NCBI GenBank assembly: GCA_023150935.1
Contig: JAKLJW010000003.1
Location: forward strand, 62,001 to 126,000
Direction of reading: 5' to 3'
From: Candidatus Binatia bacterium
GTDB lineage: Bacteria; Desulfobacterota; Binatia; HRBIN30
Length of the DNA: 64,000 bases
Numbering within the stretch: position 1 is the stretch's first letter; every line of letters begins with the position of its first letter. Positions 15,965-24,744 of the stretch are shown here, one piece after another. Position numbers and translations under genes: made by a program. The notes under the pieces are model-generated. The model saw nothing but the letters and a program-made list of their open reading frames with translations. It searched no databases and was not told the DNA's origin.

Positions 15965-18045
15965 GCCTTGGCCGCGCGTGCCGCCTCCGCTTCCTTGACG
16001 ACCTTTTCCGCGAGGTGCGCCGGCAACTCCTCGTAATGCGAGAAGGCGACCGTGAACGATCCGCGACCGCTGGTCATTGAGCGGAGATCGGGCGAGTACG
16101 AGAGGACTTCGGACATCGGCACGTGGGCTCGGATGAGCTGCGCGCCGGCCTTACTGTCGACCCCGAGCACCTTGCCGCGCCGGCTGTTCAGGTCGCCGAT
16201 GACGTCCCCCATGCAGTCGTCGGGTACGCTCACTTCGAGGGCCATCACCGGCTCGAGCAAGACCGGCTTGGCCTGCTGCACGGCGCTCTTGAAGCCGAGT
16301 GAGGCGGCGATCTTGAAGGCCATTTCCGACGAGTCGACGTCGTGGTACGAGCCGTCGAAGAGCGTCACGCGCACGTCGACCACCGGATAACCGGCAAGGA
16401 TGCCCTCGTGCAGGGCTTCGCGCACGCCCTTTTCCACGGCGGGGATATACTGACGCGGCACCACACCGCCGACGATCTTGTCGACGAACTCGAACCCCGA
16501 GCCGCGCGGCAGGGCTTCGACTTCGAGCCAGGCGTCGCCGTACTGGCCGCGCCCGCCCGTCTGTTTCTTGAGTTTGCCCTGCGCCTTGGCGCGGCCCTTG
16601 ATCGTTTCCTTGTACGGCACCTTCGGCGCCTTCAGCTCGACGTCGGCGCCGTACTTGCGCTTCATCCGCTCGATGACGACTTCGATGTGCAGTTGGCCGA
16701 CACCGGAGAGAATCAGCTCGCGGGTCTGCGGGTCGCGGTGCATCTCGAGCGAAGGGTCCTCCTCCATCAGCCGCTGCAAAGCCTGGGTCGCCTTGTCTTC
16801 GTCGCCGCGGGTCTTCGGTTCGACGGCGAAGGAGATCGCCGGCGGCGCGTGCAACAGCGGCGGATACTGCAAGGGCGCCTTCTCGTCGGCAAGCGTGTCG
16901 CCGCTGGCGGTGTCCTTCAGTTTGGGAATTGCCACGATCTCGCCGGGCAGCGCTTGCTGCACCTGCGTCTGCTTCTTGCCGGCGAGCTGGAAGACGTGCC
17001 CGAGACGCTCCCTGGCATCCTTGTTGACGTTCAACACCGTCGAGTCGGCGTGCAGGGTCCCGGACAGTACGCGCACGATCGACAGCTTGCCGGCGAACGG
17101 GTCGACGGTGGTCTTGAACACCAGGCCGGAGAACGCCTCGTTTGCCTCGGGAAGCCGCTCGACCGGCTCCTTGATCTTCGGGTCCTCGCCGGTGACAGTT
17201 CCCAGCTCCGCGGCCGAGGCCAGGTAACTGACGCACGCGTCGAGCAACGCTTGCAGTCCGACGGTTTTGGCGCCGCTGGCGCACAGCACGGGCACGAGGC
17301 GGCCGCTGAGGCAGCCTTCGCGCAACGCGGTCGCGAGCTCGTCGTCGGTGAGCGTCCCGTTCTCGAGGTACTTCTCGGTGAGTTCGTCGGTGGCCTCCGC
17401 CGCCAGCTCGATCATGCGTTCGCGCGCCGCGGCCGCCGCCTGGGCGCTGTCGGCGGGAATGTCCTCGGCCTTCATACTGCCGTCGCTCTGCGCGATCAGG
17501 GCCCGGTTGGCGAGCAGGTCGACAACGCCGCGGAACGTTTCCGCGCTGCCGATGGGCCATTGAATCGGCACCGCCTTGACGCCGAGCACCTTGCGGAAGT
17601 CGGCTACCGCCGCATCGAAGTCGGCGAACTCGCGATCCATGCGCGATACGACGGCGATGGCCGGCAGGCCGAGTTCGCGCCCGCGGGCCCACAGCTTCTC
17701 CGCCTCGACGCGGAGCTCGCCCGCGGCAGGCGCCAGGACGAAGACCACCCCGGTACAGGCGCGCAGGCAGTTGAGGCTATCCATGACGAAGTTGGCGTAG
17801 CCGGGCATATCGAGCAGGGTGATCTCGTGGCCCTTCCAACCGAGGTGGTAGAACGCGGTGCTCAACGAGATCTTGCGGCGGATCTCCTCGGGTTCGAAAT
17901 CGAAGTTCGAGGTCCCGTCGTCGGGCCGTCCGACGCGGTTCACGGCTCCCCCGGCAAACAACACCGCATCGGCGAGCGTGGTCTTGCCGACCCCGCCCTG
18001 CCCGACGATCCCGACACTGCGAATCCTGGTCACGTCACCAGCCAT
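15961..18045 (-). CDS. Elongation factor G-like GTPase (EF-G2 type)
   Basis: 694 residues with the five-domain EF-G layout. The P-loop is GQGGVGKTT (15-23) instead of GHxDAGKTT. Switch I reads RRKISLS where EF-G has RGITI. Switch II is DMPGYANFV (79-87), with Tyr83 where translocases have the catalytic His of DTPGH. The guanine-binding motif is SRMD (134-137) rather than NKMD. Domain IV (KETIKGRAKAQGKLKKQTGGRGQYGD) and domain V are complete. The DxPGY form is known in EF-G2/FusA2 proteins, which bind ribosomes but translocate poorly, so this is probably a specialised or regulatory factor, not the main EF-G. A GGAGGAG ribosome site precedes the ATG; coaX ends 12 bp upstream. Confidence 0.85.
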   Translation of the reverse strand: MAGDVTRIRSVGIVGQGGVGKTTLADAVLFAGGAVNRVGRPDDGTSNFDFEPEEIRRKISLSTAFYHLGWKGHEITLLDMPGYANFVMDSLNCLRACTGVVFVLAPAAGELRVEAEKLWARGRELGLPAIAVVSRMDREFADFDAAVADFRKVLGVKAVPIQWPIGSAETFRGVVDLLANRALIAQSDGSMKAEDIPADSAQAAAAARERMIELAAEATDELTEKYLENGTLTDDELATALREGCLSGRLVPVLCASGAKTVGLQALLDACVSYLASAAELGTVTGEDPKIKEPVERLPEANEAFSGLVFKTTVDPFAGKLSIVRVLSGTLHADSTVLNVNKDARERLGHVFQLAGKKQTQVQQALPGEIVAIPKLKDTASGDTLADEKAPLQYPPLLHAPPAISFAVEPKTRGDEDKATQALQRLMEEDPSLEMHRDPQTRELILSGVGQLHIEVVIERMKRKYGADVELKAPKVPYKETIKGRAKAQGKLKKQTGGRGQYGDAWLEVEALPRGSGFEFVDKIVGGVVPRQYIPAVEKGVREALHEGILAGYPVVDVRVTLFDGSYHDVDSSEMAFKIAASLGFKSAVQQAKPVLLEPVMALEVSVPDDCMGDVIGDLNSRRGKVLGVDSKAGAQLIRAHVPMSEVLSYSPDLRSMTSGRGSFTVAFSHYEELPAHLAEKVVKEAEAARAAKA

Positions 18046-18057
18046 GTCTCCTCCGGC

Positions 18058-18840
18058 TCAATCATCGAGGTTGCGTTCGTAGATGAGACGCAAACCGTCG
18101 AGCGTGATGAACTCGTCGACTTCGTGAATGGTTTCGGACTCCGGTGCAAGCAGGGTGGCAAAGCCTCCGGTGGCAATGACCCGCGCCTGTACCTTGTTCT
18201 CTTTCTGGATGCGGTGCACCAACCCGTCGACGAGCGCCACGTACCCGTACACGAGCCCCGACTGGATGGCGTGCACGGTGTTGCGGCCGACGACGTGCTT
18301 CGGCTTTGCCAGCTCGACGGGATAAAGCTTGGCAGCGCGCTGGAACAGCGCTTCGCTGGCGATGCCGAGCCCGGGGGCGATCACGCCGCCCACGTACTCG
18401 CCCTTTTCCGATACGTAGTCGAAGGTCGTCGCGGTGCCGAAGTCGACGATGATCGTCGTGGTCTTCGTCCGCTCGTAGGCGGCAATGGCATTGACGATAC
18501 GGTCCGCCCCGACCTCCTGCGGCTTGTCGTAAAGGATCGGCATGCCGGTGCGCACTCCCGGTCCGACGAACAGCGGCGCGGTGCCGAGATACGCCCGGCA
18601 GAAATCGTCGACGGTTCGCGCCATCGGGGGCACCACGCACGATACGGCGATGCCGCCGATGGTGCCGCGGACGTCGCGCAGCAACTCGCGCACCAGGACT
18701 CCGTATTCGTCGGTCGTCCGGTCACGGTCGGTCTGCAAGCGCCAGTGATCGCTCAGCCGGGCACCGTCGTACACCCCGAGAACCGTCTGCGTGTTGCCCA
18801 CGTCAATGGCGAGAAAGAGTGGAGATCGCGTCGCGGTCAT
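18058..18840 (-). CDS. coaX: Type III pantothenate kinase
   Basis: First step of CoA synthesis, phosphorylating pantothenate; type III enzymes are insensitive to CoA feedback. 260 residues of the ASKHA fold, with the phosphate-1 motif FLAIDVGNTQT (Asp13, Asn16), KPQEVGADRIVNA, the phosphate-2 segment IIVDFGTATTFD and the adenosine motif IATGGFA. The ATG at 18840 has GAGG 9 nt upstream. A second ATG at 18849 would overlap the birA stop as ATGA but has no room for a ribosome site. It is fourth gene in the valS-nadC-birA-coaX run. Confidence 0.9.
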   Translation of the reverse strand: MTATRSPLFLAIDVGNTQTVLGVYDGARLSDHWRLQTDRDRTTDEYGVLVRELLRDVRGTIGGIAVSCVVPPMARTVDDFCRAYLGTAPLFVGPGVRTGMPILYDKPQEVGADRIVNAIAAYERTKTTTIIVDFGTATTFDYVSEKGEYVGGVIAPGLGIASEALFQRAAKLYPVELAKPKHVVGRNTVHAIQSGLVYGYVALVDGLVHRIQKENKVQARVIATGGFATLLAPESETIHEVDEFITLDGLRLIYERNLDD

Positions 18841-18845
18841 GCCCG

Positions 18846-19697
18846 TCATCCTCGCAAGTCGGCGTACCCGTCGACCACGGTAACGTCGCCGGCCAGCACG
18901 CACGTCTCCCGCCCCGCGGCGTCGACCAGCCGCAGGGCGCCGCTTTCGGTCAACCCGGCCACAACGCCCTCGACCGGCCGCGCCCCGTCGACGACGCGCA
19001 CCGGCCGGCCGTGCAGACACGACAGGCTTTCCCAGGCCGGACGCAGGGCCGCGAAACCCATGGTCAGGTACGTTTCGTAACGGGCCTCGATCCGGGCCAG
19101 CAGCTCGGCGGCGAAAGCGGCGCGGTCGACGGCGCCGCCTGCAGCCGTACACAGACCCATGGCACGGTCGCGCAGCTCGGGAGGAAAGTCCGCGGCGACG
19201 CTGTTCAGGTTGACTCCGATGCCGGCGATCACGAAACGCACGTCGCCGCCGGCGGCTTCCATCTCGGTGAGTATGCCCGACACCTTGCGACCGCCGATGA
19301 CGACGTCGTTCGGCCACTTGAGACCTGCCGCATCGGTCCAAACGCGCACCGTCTCCGCCGTCGCCAGGCCGACGATCAGCGCGAGCTGCGGCGCCTGCTG
19401 GGCGGGAATCGGGGGCCGCAGGACGATGGAGACATACAGGTTACGGTACGGCGGCGACACCCACGAACGGCCCAGCCGCCCGCGCCCGTGGGTCTGCCGT
19501 TCGGCAATGACCACGGTGCCCTCGGCAGCGCCGTCCACGGCCAGCTCGCGGGCACGGTCGTTGGTCGATCCGAGGGCTTCGGCGTAGTGTACGACGCCTC
19601 CGAATCGGCTTCCGGCCCGGCGACTGCGCAGGCCGTCAACGTCGAGCGGCACGTGGTGCACGGCGAGGACGGCGGCAGTCGAGGCGTCGTGCTGCAT
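18846..19697 (-). CDS. birA: Biotin--[acetyl-CoA-carboxylase] ligase
   Basis: Activates biotin with ATP and attaches it to carboxylase carrier domains. 283 residues containing only the catalytic and C-terminal domains: STNDRA (44-49), the biotinyl-AMP loop GRGRLGRSW (71-79), KWPNDV (127-132) with the catalytic lysine nearby in GGRKVSGIL, then a C-terminal SH3-like domain. The N-terminal winged-helix repressor domain of E. coli BirA is missing, so it should not regulate transcription. The first ~35 residues show no family match and may mean a later true start. Stop overlaps or abuts the coaX start. Confidence 0.9.
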   Translation of the reverse strand: MQHDASTAAVLAVHHVPLDVDGLRSRRAGSRFGGVVHYAEALGSTNDRARELAVDGAAEGTVVIAERQTHGRGRLGRSWVSPPYRNLYVSIVLRPPIPAQQAPQLALIVGLATAETVRVWTDAAGLKWPNDVVIGGRKVSGILTEMEAAGGDVRFVIAGIGVNLNSVAADFPPELRDRAMGLCTAAGGAVDRAAFAAELLARIEARYETYLTMGFAALRPAWESLSCLHGRPVRVVDGARPVEGVVAGLTESGALRLVDAAGRETCVLAGDVTVVDGYADLRG

Positions 19698-19701
19698 TCG
19701 C

Positions 19702-20547
19702 CTACCCGAGGGTCAACACCATGTGGATGTCGGCGGCGCGGACCGAATGGGTCAGCGCGCCGACCGAGACGAGATCGACGCCGGTGGCGGCGATGGCGGC
19801 AACCGTGTCCTCGTTCACGCCGCCGGACGCTTCGACGAGGGCGCGGCGATTGATGTACTGGACCGCTTCGGCAAGTTGCGGCACGGTCATGTTGTCGAGC
19901 AGGACCAGTTCGGCGCCGGCCTGCAAGGCCGCACCCACCTCGTCGAGATCGCGGCATTCCACTTCGACCCGCAGCCCGTGCGGAGCGCCGGCCCGCGCCG
20001 CGCGGACCGCCTGCGCCAGTCCGCCGGCGGCAGCGATGTGATTGCCCTTGATGAGGATGCCGTCGGCGAGTCCGAAGCGGTGGTTCGACCCGCCGCCGGC
20101 GCGCACCGCATACTTCTGCAGAATGCGCAGGCCGGGGAGCGTCTTGCGCGTATCGACGATGCGGCAGCGGGTGCCGGCGACGAGGCCGACGAAGCGCGCC
20201 GTCATCGTCGCGATGCCCGAGAGGTGTTGCAGGAGATTGAGCGCGACCCGCTCGACCGCAAGCAGCGTGTGGGCGGGACCCGTGAGAGCGACGAGCGCGT
20301 CGCCGCTGCGCACCCGAGCGCCGTCGCCGACTCGTTCGTGCACCGCGACGCCGCCACCGGTAAGGTCGCAGAGCTTGCGCACCAGGGGCACGCCGGCGAT
20401 GACCGCAGTGTCCTTGGCGGCGATCTGCGCCGCCGCCTGTGCGTCGGCAGGCACCGTGAGGCGCGTGGTCACGTCGCCCGCCCCGAGGTCCTCGGCGAGA
20501 GCCAGCCGCAGCAGCGCATCGACGCTGGGCAGGTCGGCAGGGGTCAT
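19702..20547 (-). CDS. nadC: Nicotinate-nucleotide pyrophosphorylase (quinolinate phosphoribosyltransferase)
   Basis: Makes nicotinate mononucleotide from quinolinate and PRPP in de novo NAD synthesis. 281 residues, the family norm. Visible motifs: EDLGAGDVTT near the N-terminus, ERVALNLLQHLSGIAT, the active-site DTRKTLPGLR and KYAVRAGGGSNHRFGL, IKGNHI, VEVECRDLDE and LLDNM. The ATG overlaps the valS stop by 4 nt (ATGA), so the two are translationally coupled. Confidence 0.95.
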   Translation of the reverse strand: MTPADLPSVDALLRLALAEDLGAGDVTTRLTVPADAQAAAQIAAKDTAVIAGVPLVRKLCDLTGGGVAVHERVGDGARVRSGDALVALTGPAHTLLAVERVALNLLQHLSGIATMTARFVGLVAGTRCRIVDTRKTLPGLRILQKYAVRAGGGSNHRFGLADGILIKGNHIAAAGGLAQAVRAARAGAPHGLRVEVECRDLDEVGAALQAGAELVLLDNMTVPQLAEAVQYINRRALVEASGGVNEDTVAAIAATGVDLVSVGALTHSVRAADIHMVLTLG

Positions 20548-23210
20548 GAGACGCCCGCTCCGAGGCTGGTCAGGTGCCGTCGGAGCATGCCTTCGCGTTC
20601 GCGCAGAGTGGCGGCACGCTGGCGCTCCTTTTCGACGACCTCAGCGGGGGCTCGTTCGATGAAGTCGGTACGGCCCAGTTTCGCGTCAACGCCCGAGAGT
20701 TCCTTGTCGACCTTGGCGAGGTCCTTCTCGAGCCGCTTGCGGACGCTGTCGGCGTCGACGACGCCGCGCAGGGGCACGAAGATATCGCCCAACCCGGGCA
20801 CCAGGGCCGATGGTTCGCCAGACGGGCGTTCGCCGGCGGGCAGCATCTCGACGCGTCCGACCCGGGCGAGCATCTTGATGTACGGTTCGAGGCGCCCGAC
20901 GTCCGTCTCGCGGCCGTCGGCGGCGATGCGCACGGCCAGTTCGGCCGTCGGCGGGATGCCAAGCTCGGCCCGGATGTTGCGCACGCTGCGAACCGTGCCG
21001 ATCAGTTGCTCGATGGCCGCCTCGGCGGCGGCATCGCGCCGTTCCGCATCGGGCTTCGGGTACGGTGCGACCATGATACTGTCGGCACCACGCGCCAGCG
21101 GCAGAGCCTGCCAGATCTCCTCGGTCAAGAAGGGCATGAACGGGTGCAGCAGGCGCAGAGCCTGCTCGAGGGTGTGCACCAGCACCGCCTGCGTTGCCCC
21201 GCGGGCCGCCGCGTCGGCGCCGTTGAGAGCAAGCTTGCTGATTTCGACGTACCAGTCGCAGTACTCCCGCCACAGGAACTGATAGAGAGCCATGGCCGCA
21301 TCGTTGAAACGGAAGGCCTCGAAGGCGGCGCGAACTTCGGCGGCCACGGTTTGCAGGCGCGACAGTATCCAGCGCTCCGGCAGTCCGATCTGCGCGTTCG
21401 GCAAGGTCGACAGCGGCGGCACTTCGTCGACCTGAGCGTTCATCAGCACGAAGCGGGCGGCGTTCCAGATCTTGTTGGCGAAGTGGCGGCCGAGGTCGGT
21501 CTTCTCGACGGCGTAACGCACGTCCTCGCCCGGCGGTGCCAACGATACGATGGTGAACCGCAGAGCGTCGGCTCCGTAGGTCGCAATGACGTCGAGTGGA
21601 TCGGGCGAGTTGCCGAGCGACTTGGACATCTTGCGGCCCTGCACGTCGCGCACGAGACTGTTGAAGTAGACCTCGCCGAAGGGGCGTTCGCCCATGAACT
21701 CGTAGCCAGCCATGACCATGCGGGCGACCCAGAAGAAGATGATGTCCGCCGCGGTGACCAGCGTATCGGTCGGGTAGAACCGGGTCAGCGTCGGCGTCTG
21801 CTCGGGCCATCCCATGGTCGAGAACGGCCACAGCCAGGAGCTGAACCAGGTATCGAGGACGTCGGGGTCCTGGGCGATGCGGTCGCTGTTGCAGTGCCCG
21901 CATTGCGTCGGGTCGGTACGCGCTACTGTCTCTTTGCCGCAGGCGTCGCAGTACCACACGGGTATACGGTGGCCCCACCACAGTTGCCGGCTGATGCACC
22001 AGTCGCGGATGTTTTCGAGCCAGTGCAGGTAGACACCCACCCAGCGCTCGGGCGAGAGCCGCAGCCCACCGTTGCGTACCGCCGCAATCGCCGGTACGGC
22101 GAGCGGCTGCATGCGGACGAACCACTGCTGCGAGAGGTAAGGCTCGACCACCGTATTGCAGCGCTGGCAGCGCCGAATGGGGACGCGGTAGGGCTCGGTC
22201 TTTTCGAGGAGGCCGCGGGCTTCGAGGTCGGCGACGATCCGTTTCCGGGCCGCGAAGCGATCTAGGCCGGCATAGGCGCCGCCGTTGGCGTCGATCTTGC
22301 CGTCGGTGGTCATGATGACCAGCGGGTCCAGACCGTGACGCCGGCCCATTTCGAAATCGTTCGCGTCGTGGGCCGGGGTTACCTTTACGGCCCCGGTGCC
22401 GAAGGCCGGGTCGACGAGAGGGTCGGCGACGACGGGGATCGCGCGCTCCATCAAGGGGAGGACGACGTGGCGGCCGAGTAGCGCGCGGTAGCGGTCGTCG
22501 TCGGGATTGACGGCGACGCCGGTGTCGCCGAGCATCGTCTCCGGGCGCGTCGTTGCCACGACCACGCCGTCGCCTCGGCCGTCGGCGGCGGGATAGCGGA
22601 TGTGCCAGAGACTGCCGGGCTCGCCGCCATCCGTGGTCTCCGCTTCCTCGTCGGAGAGGGCGGTGTGACAGCGGGGGCACCAGTGGATAATGCGCTGGCC
22701 GCGGTAAATGAGTCCGCGCTCGTAGAGGCGCACGAACACCTCGCGCACGGCCTGCGACAACCCCGGGTCCATGGTGAAGCGTTCGCGGCGCCAGTCGCAC
22801 GAGGAGCCGAGTTTCTTGAGCTGGCGCAGGATGGTGCTGCCGTAACGTTCCTTCCACGCCCAGACGCGATGCTCGAACCCTTCGCGGCCGAGGTCGTGAC
22901 GGCTCAGGCCTTCCGTCGCGAGTTGCTTCTCGACGACGTTTTGCGTGGCGATGCCCGCATGGTCGGTGCCCGGAAGCCAGAGCGTGACATGGCCGTCCAT
23001 GCGTTTGAAGCGCACCAGGATGTCCTGAATCGTGTTGTTGAGGACGTGCCCCATGGTGAGCACACCGGTGATGTTCGGCGGCGGAATGACGATGCAGAAG
23101 CGAGGGCCGGGGCGGGTTTCGTCGGCCGAGAAGTAGCCCCGCGCCTCCCATACCGCGTACCACTTGTCTTCGACGAGGGCCGGATCGTAAGTCTTACTGA
23201 GCTCTGCCAT
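20544..23210 (-). CDS. valS: Valine--tRNA ligase
   Basis: Class Ia synthetase, 888 residues from the ATG at 23210 (MAELSKTYDP matches the usual N-terminus; an in-frame codon at 23225 would add five). Catalytic-domain motifs: PPPNITGVLTMGHVLNN (HIGH equivalent MGHV), the editing domain with TTRPETMLGDT and VKVTPAHDANDFE, a zinc-like CDACGKE...CGHC insert, and KMSKSLGNS. The anticodon-binding domain is followed by a C-terminal coiled coil (about residues 825-888) that contacts the tRNA. It leads an operon of cofactor and translation genes. Confidence 0.96.
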   Translation of the reverse strand: MAELSKTYDPALVEDKWYAVWEARGYFSADETRPGPRFCIVIPPPNITGVLTMGHVLNNTIQDILVRFKRMDGHVTLWLPGTDHAGIATQNVVEKQLATEGLSRHDLGREGFEHRVWAWKERYGSTILRQLKKLGSSCDWRRERFTMDPGLSQAVREVFVRLYERGLIYRGQRIIHWCPRCHTALSDEEAETTDGGEPGSLWHIRYPAADGRGDGVVVATTRPETMLGDTGVAVNPDDDRYRALLGRHVVLPLMERAIPVVADPLVDPAFGTGAVKVTPAHDANDFEMGRRHGLDPLVIMTTDGKIDANGGAYAGLDRFAARKRIVADLEARGLLEKTEPYRVPIRRCQRCNTVVEPYLSQQWFVRMQPLAVPAIAAVRNGGLRLSPERWVGVYLHWLENIRDWCISRQLWWGHRIPVWYCDACGKETVARTDPTQCGHCNSDRIAQDPDVLDTWFSSWLWPFSTMGWPEQTPTLTRFYPTDTLVTAADIIFFWVARMVMAGYEFMGERPFGEVYFNSLVRDVQGRKMSKSLGNSPDPLDVIATYGADALRFTIVSLAPPGEDVRYAVEKTDLGRHFANKIWNAARFVLMNAQVDEVPPLSTLPNAQIGLPERWILSRLQTVAAEVRAAFEAFRFNDAAMALYQFLWREYCDWYVEISKLALNGADAAARGATQAVLVHTLEQALRLLHPFMPFLTEEIWQALPLARGADSIMVAPYPKPDAERRDAAAEAAIEQLIGTVRSVRNIRAELGIPPTAELAVRIAADGRETDVGRLEPYIKMLARVGRVEMLPAGERPSGEPSALVPGLGDIFVPLRGVVDADSVRKRLEKDLAKVDKELSGVDAKLGRTDFIERAPAEVVEKERQRAATLREREGMLRRHLTSLGAGVS

Positions 23211-23308
23211 AGGCGAAGCCCGCACGCAGCGGGCGTTCGACTTGGCTATCTAAAAGGACTGAGCTTCGCAACCGGCGCGCCGGTGCCCGCAATCCGGCGC
23301 TAAGTAGC

Positions 23309-23394
23309 GATGGGCACAATTACGGCGACGTATTCCGTACGACGCTTTCCGTTCGCCCCGAGTAGCCCCGTCTTCTCAGGGGCATATCGAGGGG
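23309..23394. repeat. 86-bp dispersed repeat, copy 1
   Basis: 83 of 86 bases match 55784-55869. It starts GATGGGCACAATTACGGCGA and ends in the hairpin family sequence (CCGTTCGCCCCGAGTAG, stem GCCCCGT-cttct-cAGGGGC, TATCGAGGGG). It lies 98 bp upstream of valS and downstream of the MazF toxin gene. A short frame starting MGTITATYSV runs through both copies but continues differently after them, so it is a by-product of the repeat. Confidence 0.9.
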
Positions 23395-23501
23395 TTAGCC
23401 TCGGGCAGTACAGGACGGCCACCCATGCGGTTTTCGCTGGCCCTTGCCCCGGCCTGCCGAGCATCCGTCAGGGGGGGCATACAGACGCCGGCCAGCGGCC
23501 G

Positions 23502-23831
23502 TCAGAGGCGCTGCAATTCGGGCCAGGCGAGCGCGTGGCCCAGCGCGCGCTTGATCTCGCGCTGGCGCCGTGGGGCGATGCCTCCCAATCGCGCGCCCAG
23601 GATGGCCTTCGCGACGACGTGGAGGTTATCGAGATTCGCAACCGACAACCGGTCGAGGCCCTCCTCCGGCCCGAGTGGGACCTCCTGCGCGATGTCGCGA
23701 ATCGTCGTGGTCACCTCTGCGACGATGACTTTGTTCAGATAGGCGTAGGCTGGCGTGCGGGTCAGCAGCAGCACCGGGCGACGACCGATCGGCGCCGGGA
23801 GGTTCGCCCAGCGGATCTCGTACTGCCTCAC
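23502..23831 (-). CDS. MazF/PemK-type toxin
   Basis: 109 residues from a GTG that overlaps the antitoxin stop (GTGA). MazF-family endoribonucleases cut mRNA. The protein opens RQYEIRWANLPAPIGRRPVLLLTR, the expected first strands with the conserved Gly-Arg-Arg-Pro, followed by KVIVAEVTTTIRDIAQEVPLG with the conserved Thr, then VANLDNLHVVAKAILG in place of the common V.D.L.TV.K..L. The C-terminal part ends AWPELQRL. It forms a standard antitoxin-toxin pair with the gene upstream. Confidence 0.85.
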   Translation of the reverse strand: MRQYEIRWANLPAPIGRRPVLLLTRTPAYAYLNKVIVAEVTTTIRDIAQEVPLGPEEGLDRLSVANLDNLHVVAKAILGARLGGIAPRRQREIKRALGHALAWPELQRL

Positions 23832-24073
23832 CGGCTCTTCGCCTTTCTTCGGTAGGACGCCCCCGGCTCCCAGACGCGTGGATCCAGATAGGCATCGTCG
23901 GTGCCATCGGGCTGCCGCCGGTACGCCTCCGCGGTGCGCTGCTCTTCCAACTCGGAAAGCGCCCTCGCGATGGCGGCGCGAACGAACTCCGAGCGCCGTC
24001 GGGAGCGGGCCGGGGCGACGCGCTCCAATCGCACCGCCAACTCGTCGTCGATCTCGATCAGCATCTGCTTCAT
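23828..24073 (-). CDS. Ribbon-helix-helix antitoxin of the MazF pair
   Basis: 81 residues from the ATG at 24073. MLIEIDDELAVRLERVAP is a typical ribbon-helix-helix strand and first helix, SRRRSEFVRAAIARALSELE the second helix, and the Asp/Tyr/Trp-rich C-terminal tail (DDAYLDPRVWEPG) is the usual disordered toxin-binding segment. It should bind the toxin and its own promoter. Longer in-frame starts exist up to 24151 but add a segment without family character. Confidence 0.8.
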   Translation of the reverse strand: MKQMLIEIDDELAVRLERVAPARSRRRSEFVRAAIARALSELEEQRTAEAYRRQPDGTDDAYLDPRVWEPGASYRRKAKSR

Positions 24074-24222
24074 ATAACTCAACATATAGAGACCTGTATG
24101 GAGATACAATCGGTAGTCTCTGCTCTTCTCGGCTTGGGCAGGCCGACCCACTGGAGCCCCTACTCATCGTCGTCGGGATGGCGCACTCGCCGGGGAAACC
24201 GCATTGGGCACCCACGAAAACC

Positions 24223-24702
24223 GCACATTGGAGAAAACCGCACATTGAAACCGCACATTGGACACCCACGGCTCCGGGGCGAGTGGGTATCTAGCCGCAC
24301 CCCCTGTAGACCCCGTGCGCCTCAGCACCTGCAGGACACCCACAGCAGGACACCCACCTGCAGGACACCTGCAGGACACCCACAGCGCAATGCGCCTGCA
24401 GGAGATGTGCCTGCAGGACACCCACAGCGCGGGCGTTGCCGCCTCTTACACGGATCGTCCTGCCCCAGAAAACGCGTCGATAAGCCTCTGCAGGGTAAGA
24501 TCCCGGGGAGTCAAATCCTGATCTTTCCGCATCTTGCAATGGTCCGACCCGCTACCACTGCCAGATCGGGTCCGGTGCAGGCTTTTCGCCGGGGTGACAA
24601 ACGGTAGGCATCCGATATCCGCGATATCCGAGAGGAAGATATCCGAGACACCCGTGATTGCGCGATCACGGCGAGCCGCGGCCGGGGCCAGCGTGGGAAG
24701 GT
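24223..24702. repeat. Repeat blocks A then B, upstream copy
   Basis: Block A (about 24223-24557) holds iterations of GCACATTGGACACCCAC and CCTGCAGGACACCCACAGC, then a conserved segment from GCTCCGGGGCGAGTGGG to GGTCCGACCCGCTACCA. Block B (24564-24702) starts GATCGGGTCCGGTGCAGG, contains palindromic GATATCCGCGATATCC, and ends GCGTGGGAAGGT. Both blocks recur at 25587-26023 in the same orientation but swapped order. Compared with its twin, block B carries a 15-bp insertion that adds another GATATCCGAG. No gene is present. Confidence 0.85.
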
Positions 24703-24744
24703 ATGAATCGCGGGTGTCTCGAAAAGAACGTCCTCCAGGCGGGC

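Noticed and set aside
16342..19080. 912-codon plus-strand open frame over the EF-G2 and coaX genes
   Set aside because: Opposite strand carries two well-defined genes; no domain or ribosome site supports the frame.
23310..23855. Open frame beginning MGTITATYSV, seen also at 55784
   Set aside because: The shared start is part of the dispersed repeat; the frames diverge immediately after it and overlap the MazF gene in one case.
24300..24440. Possible CRISPR array formed by GGACACCCACAGC repeats
   Set aside because: Unit spacing is irregular, there are no unique spacers of constant length and no cas genes; it is slippage within repeat block A.
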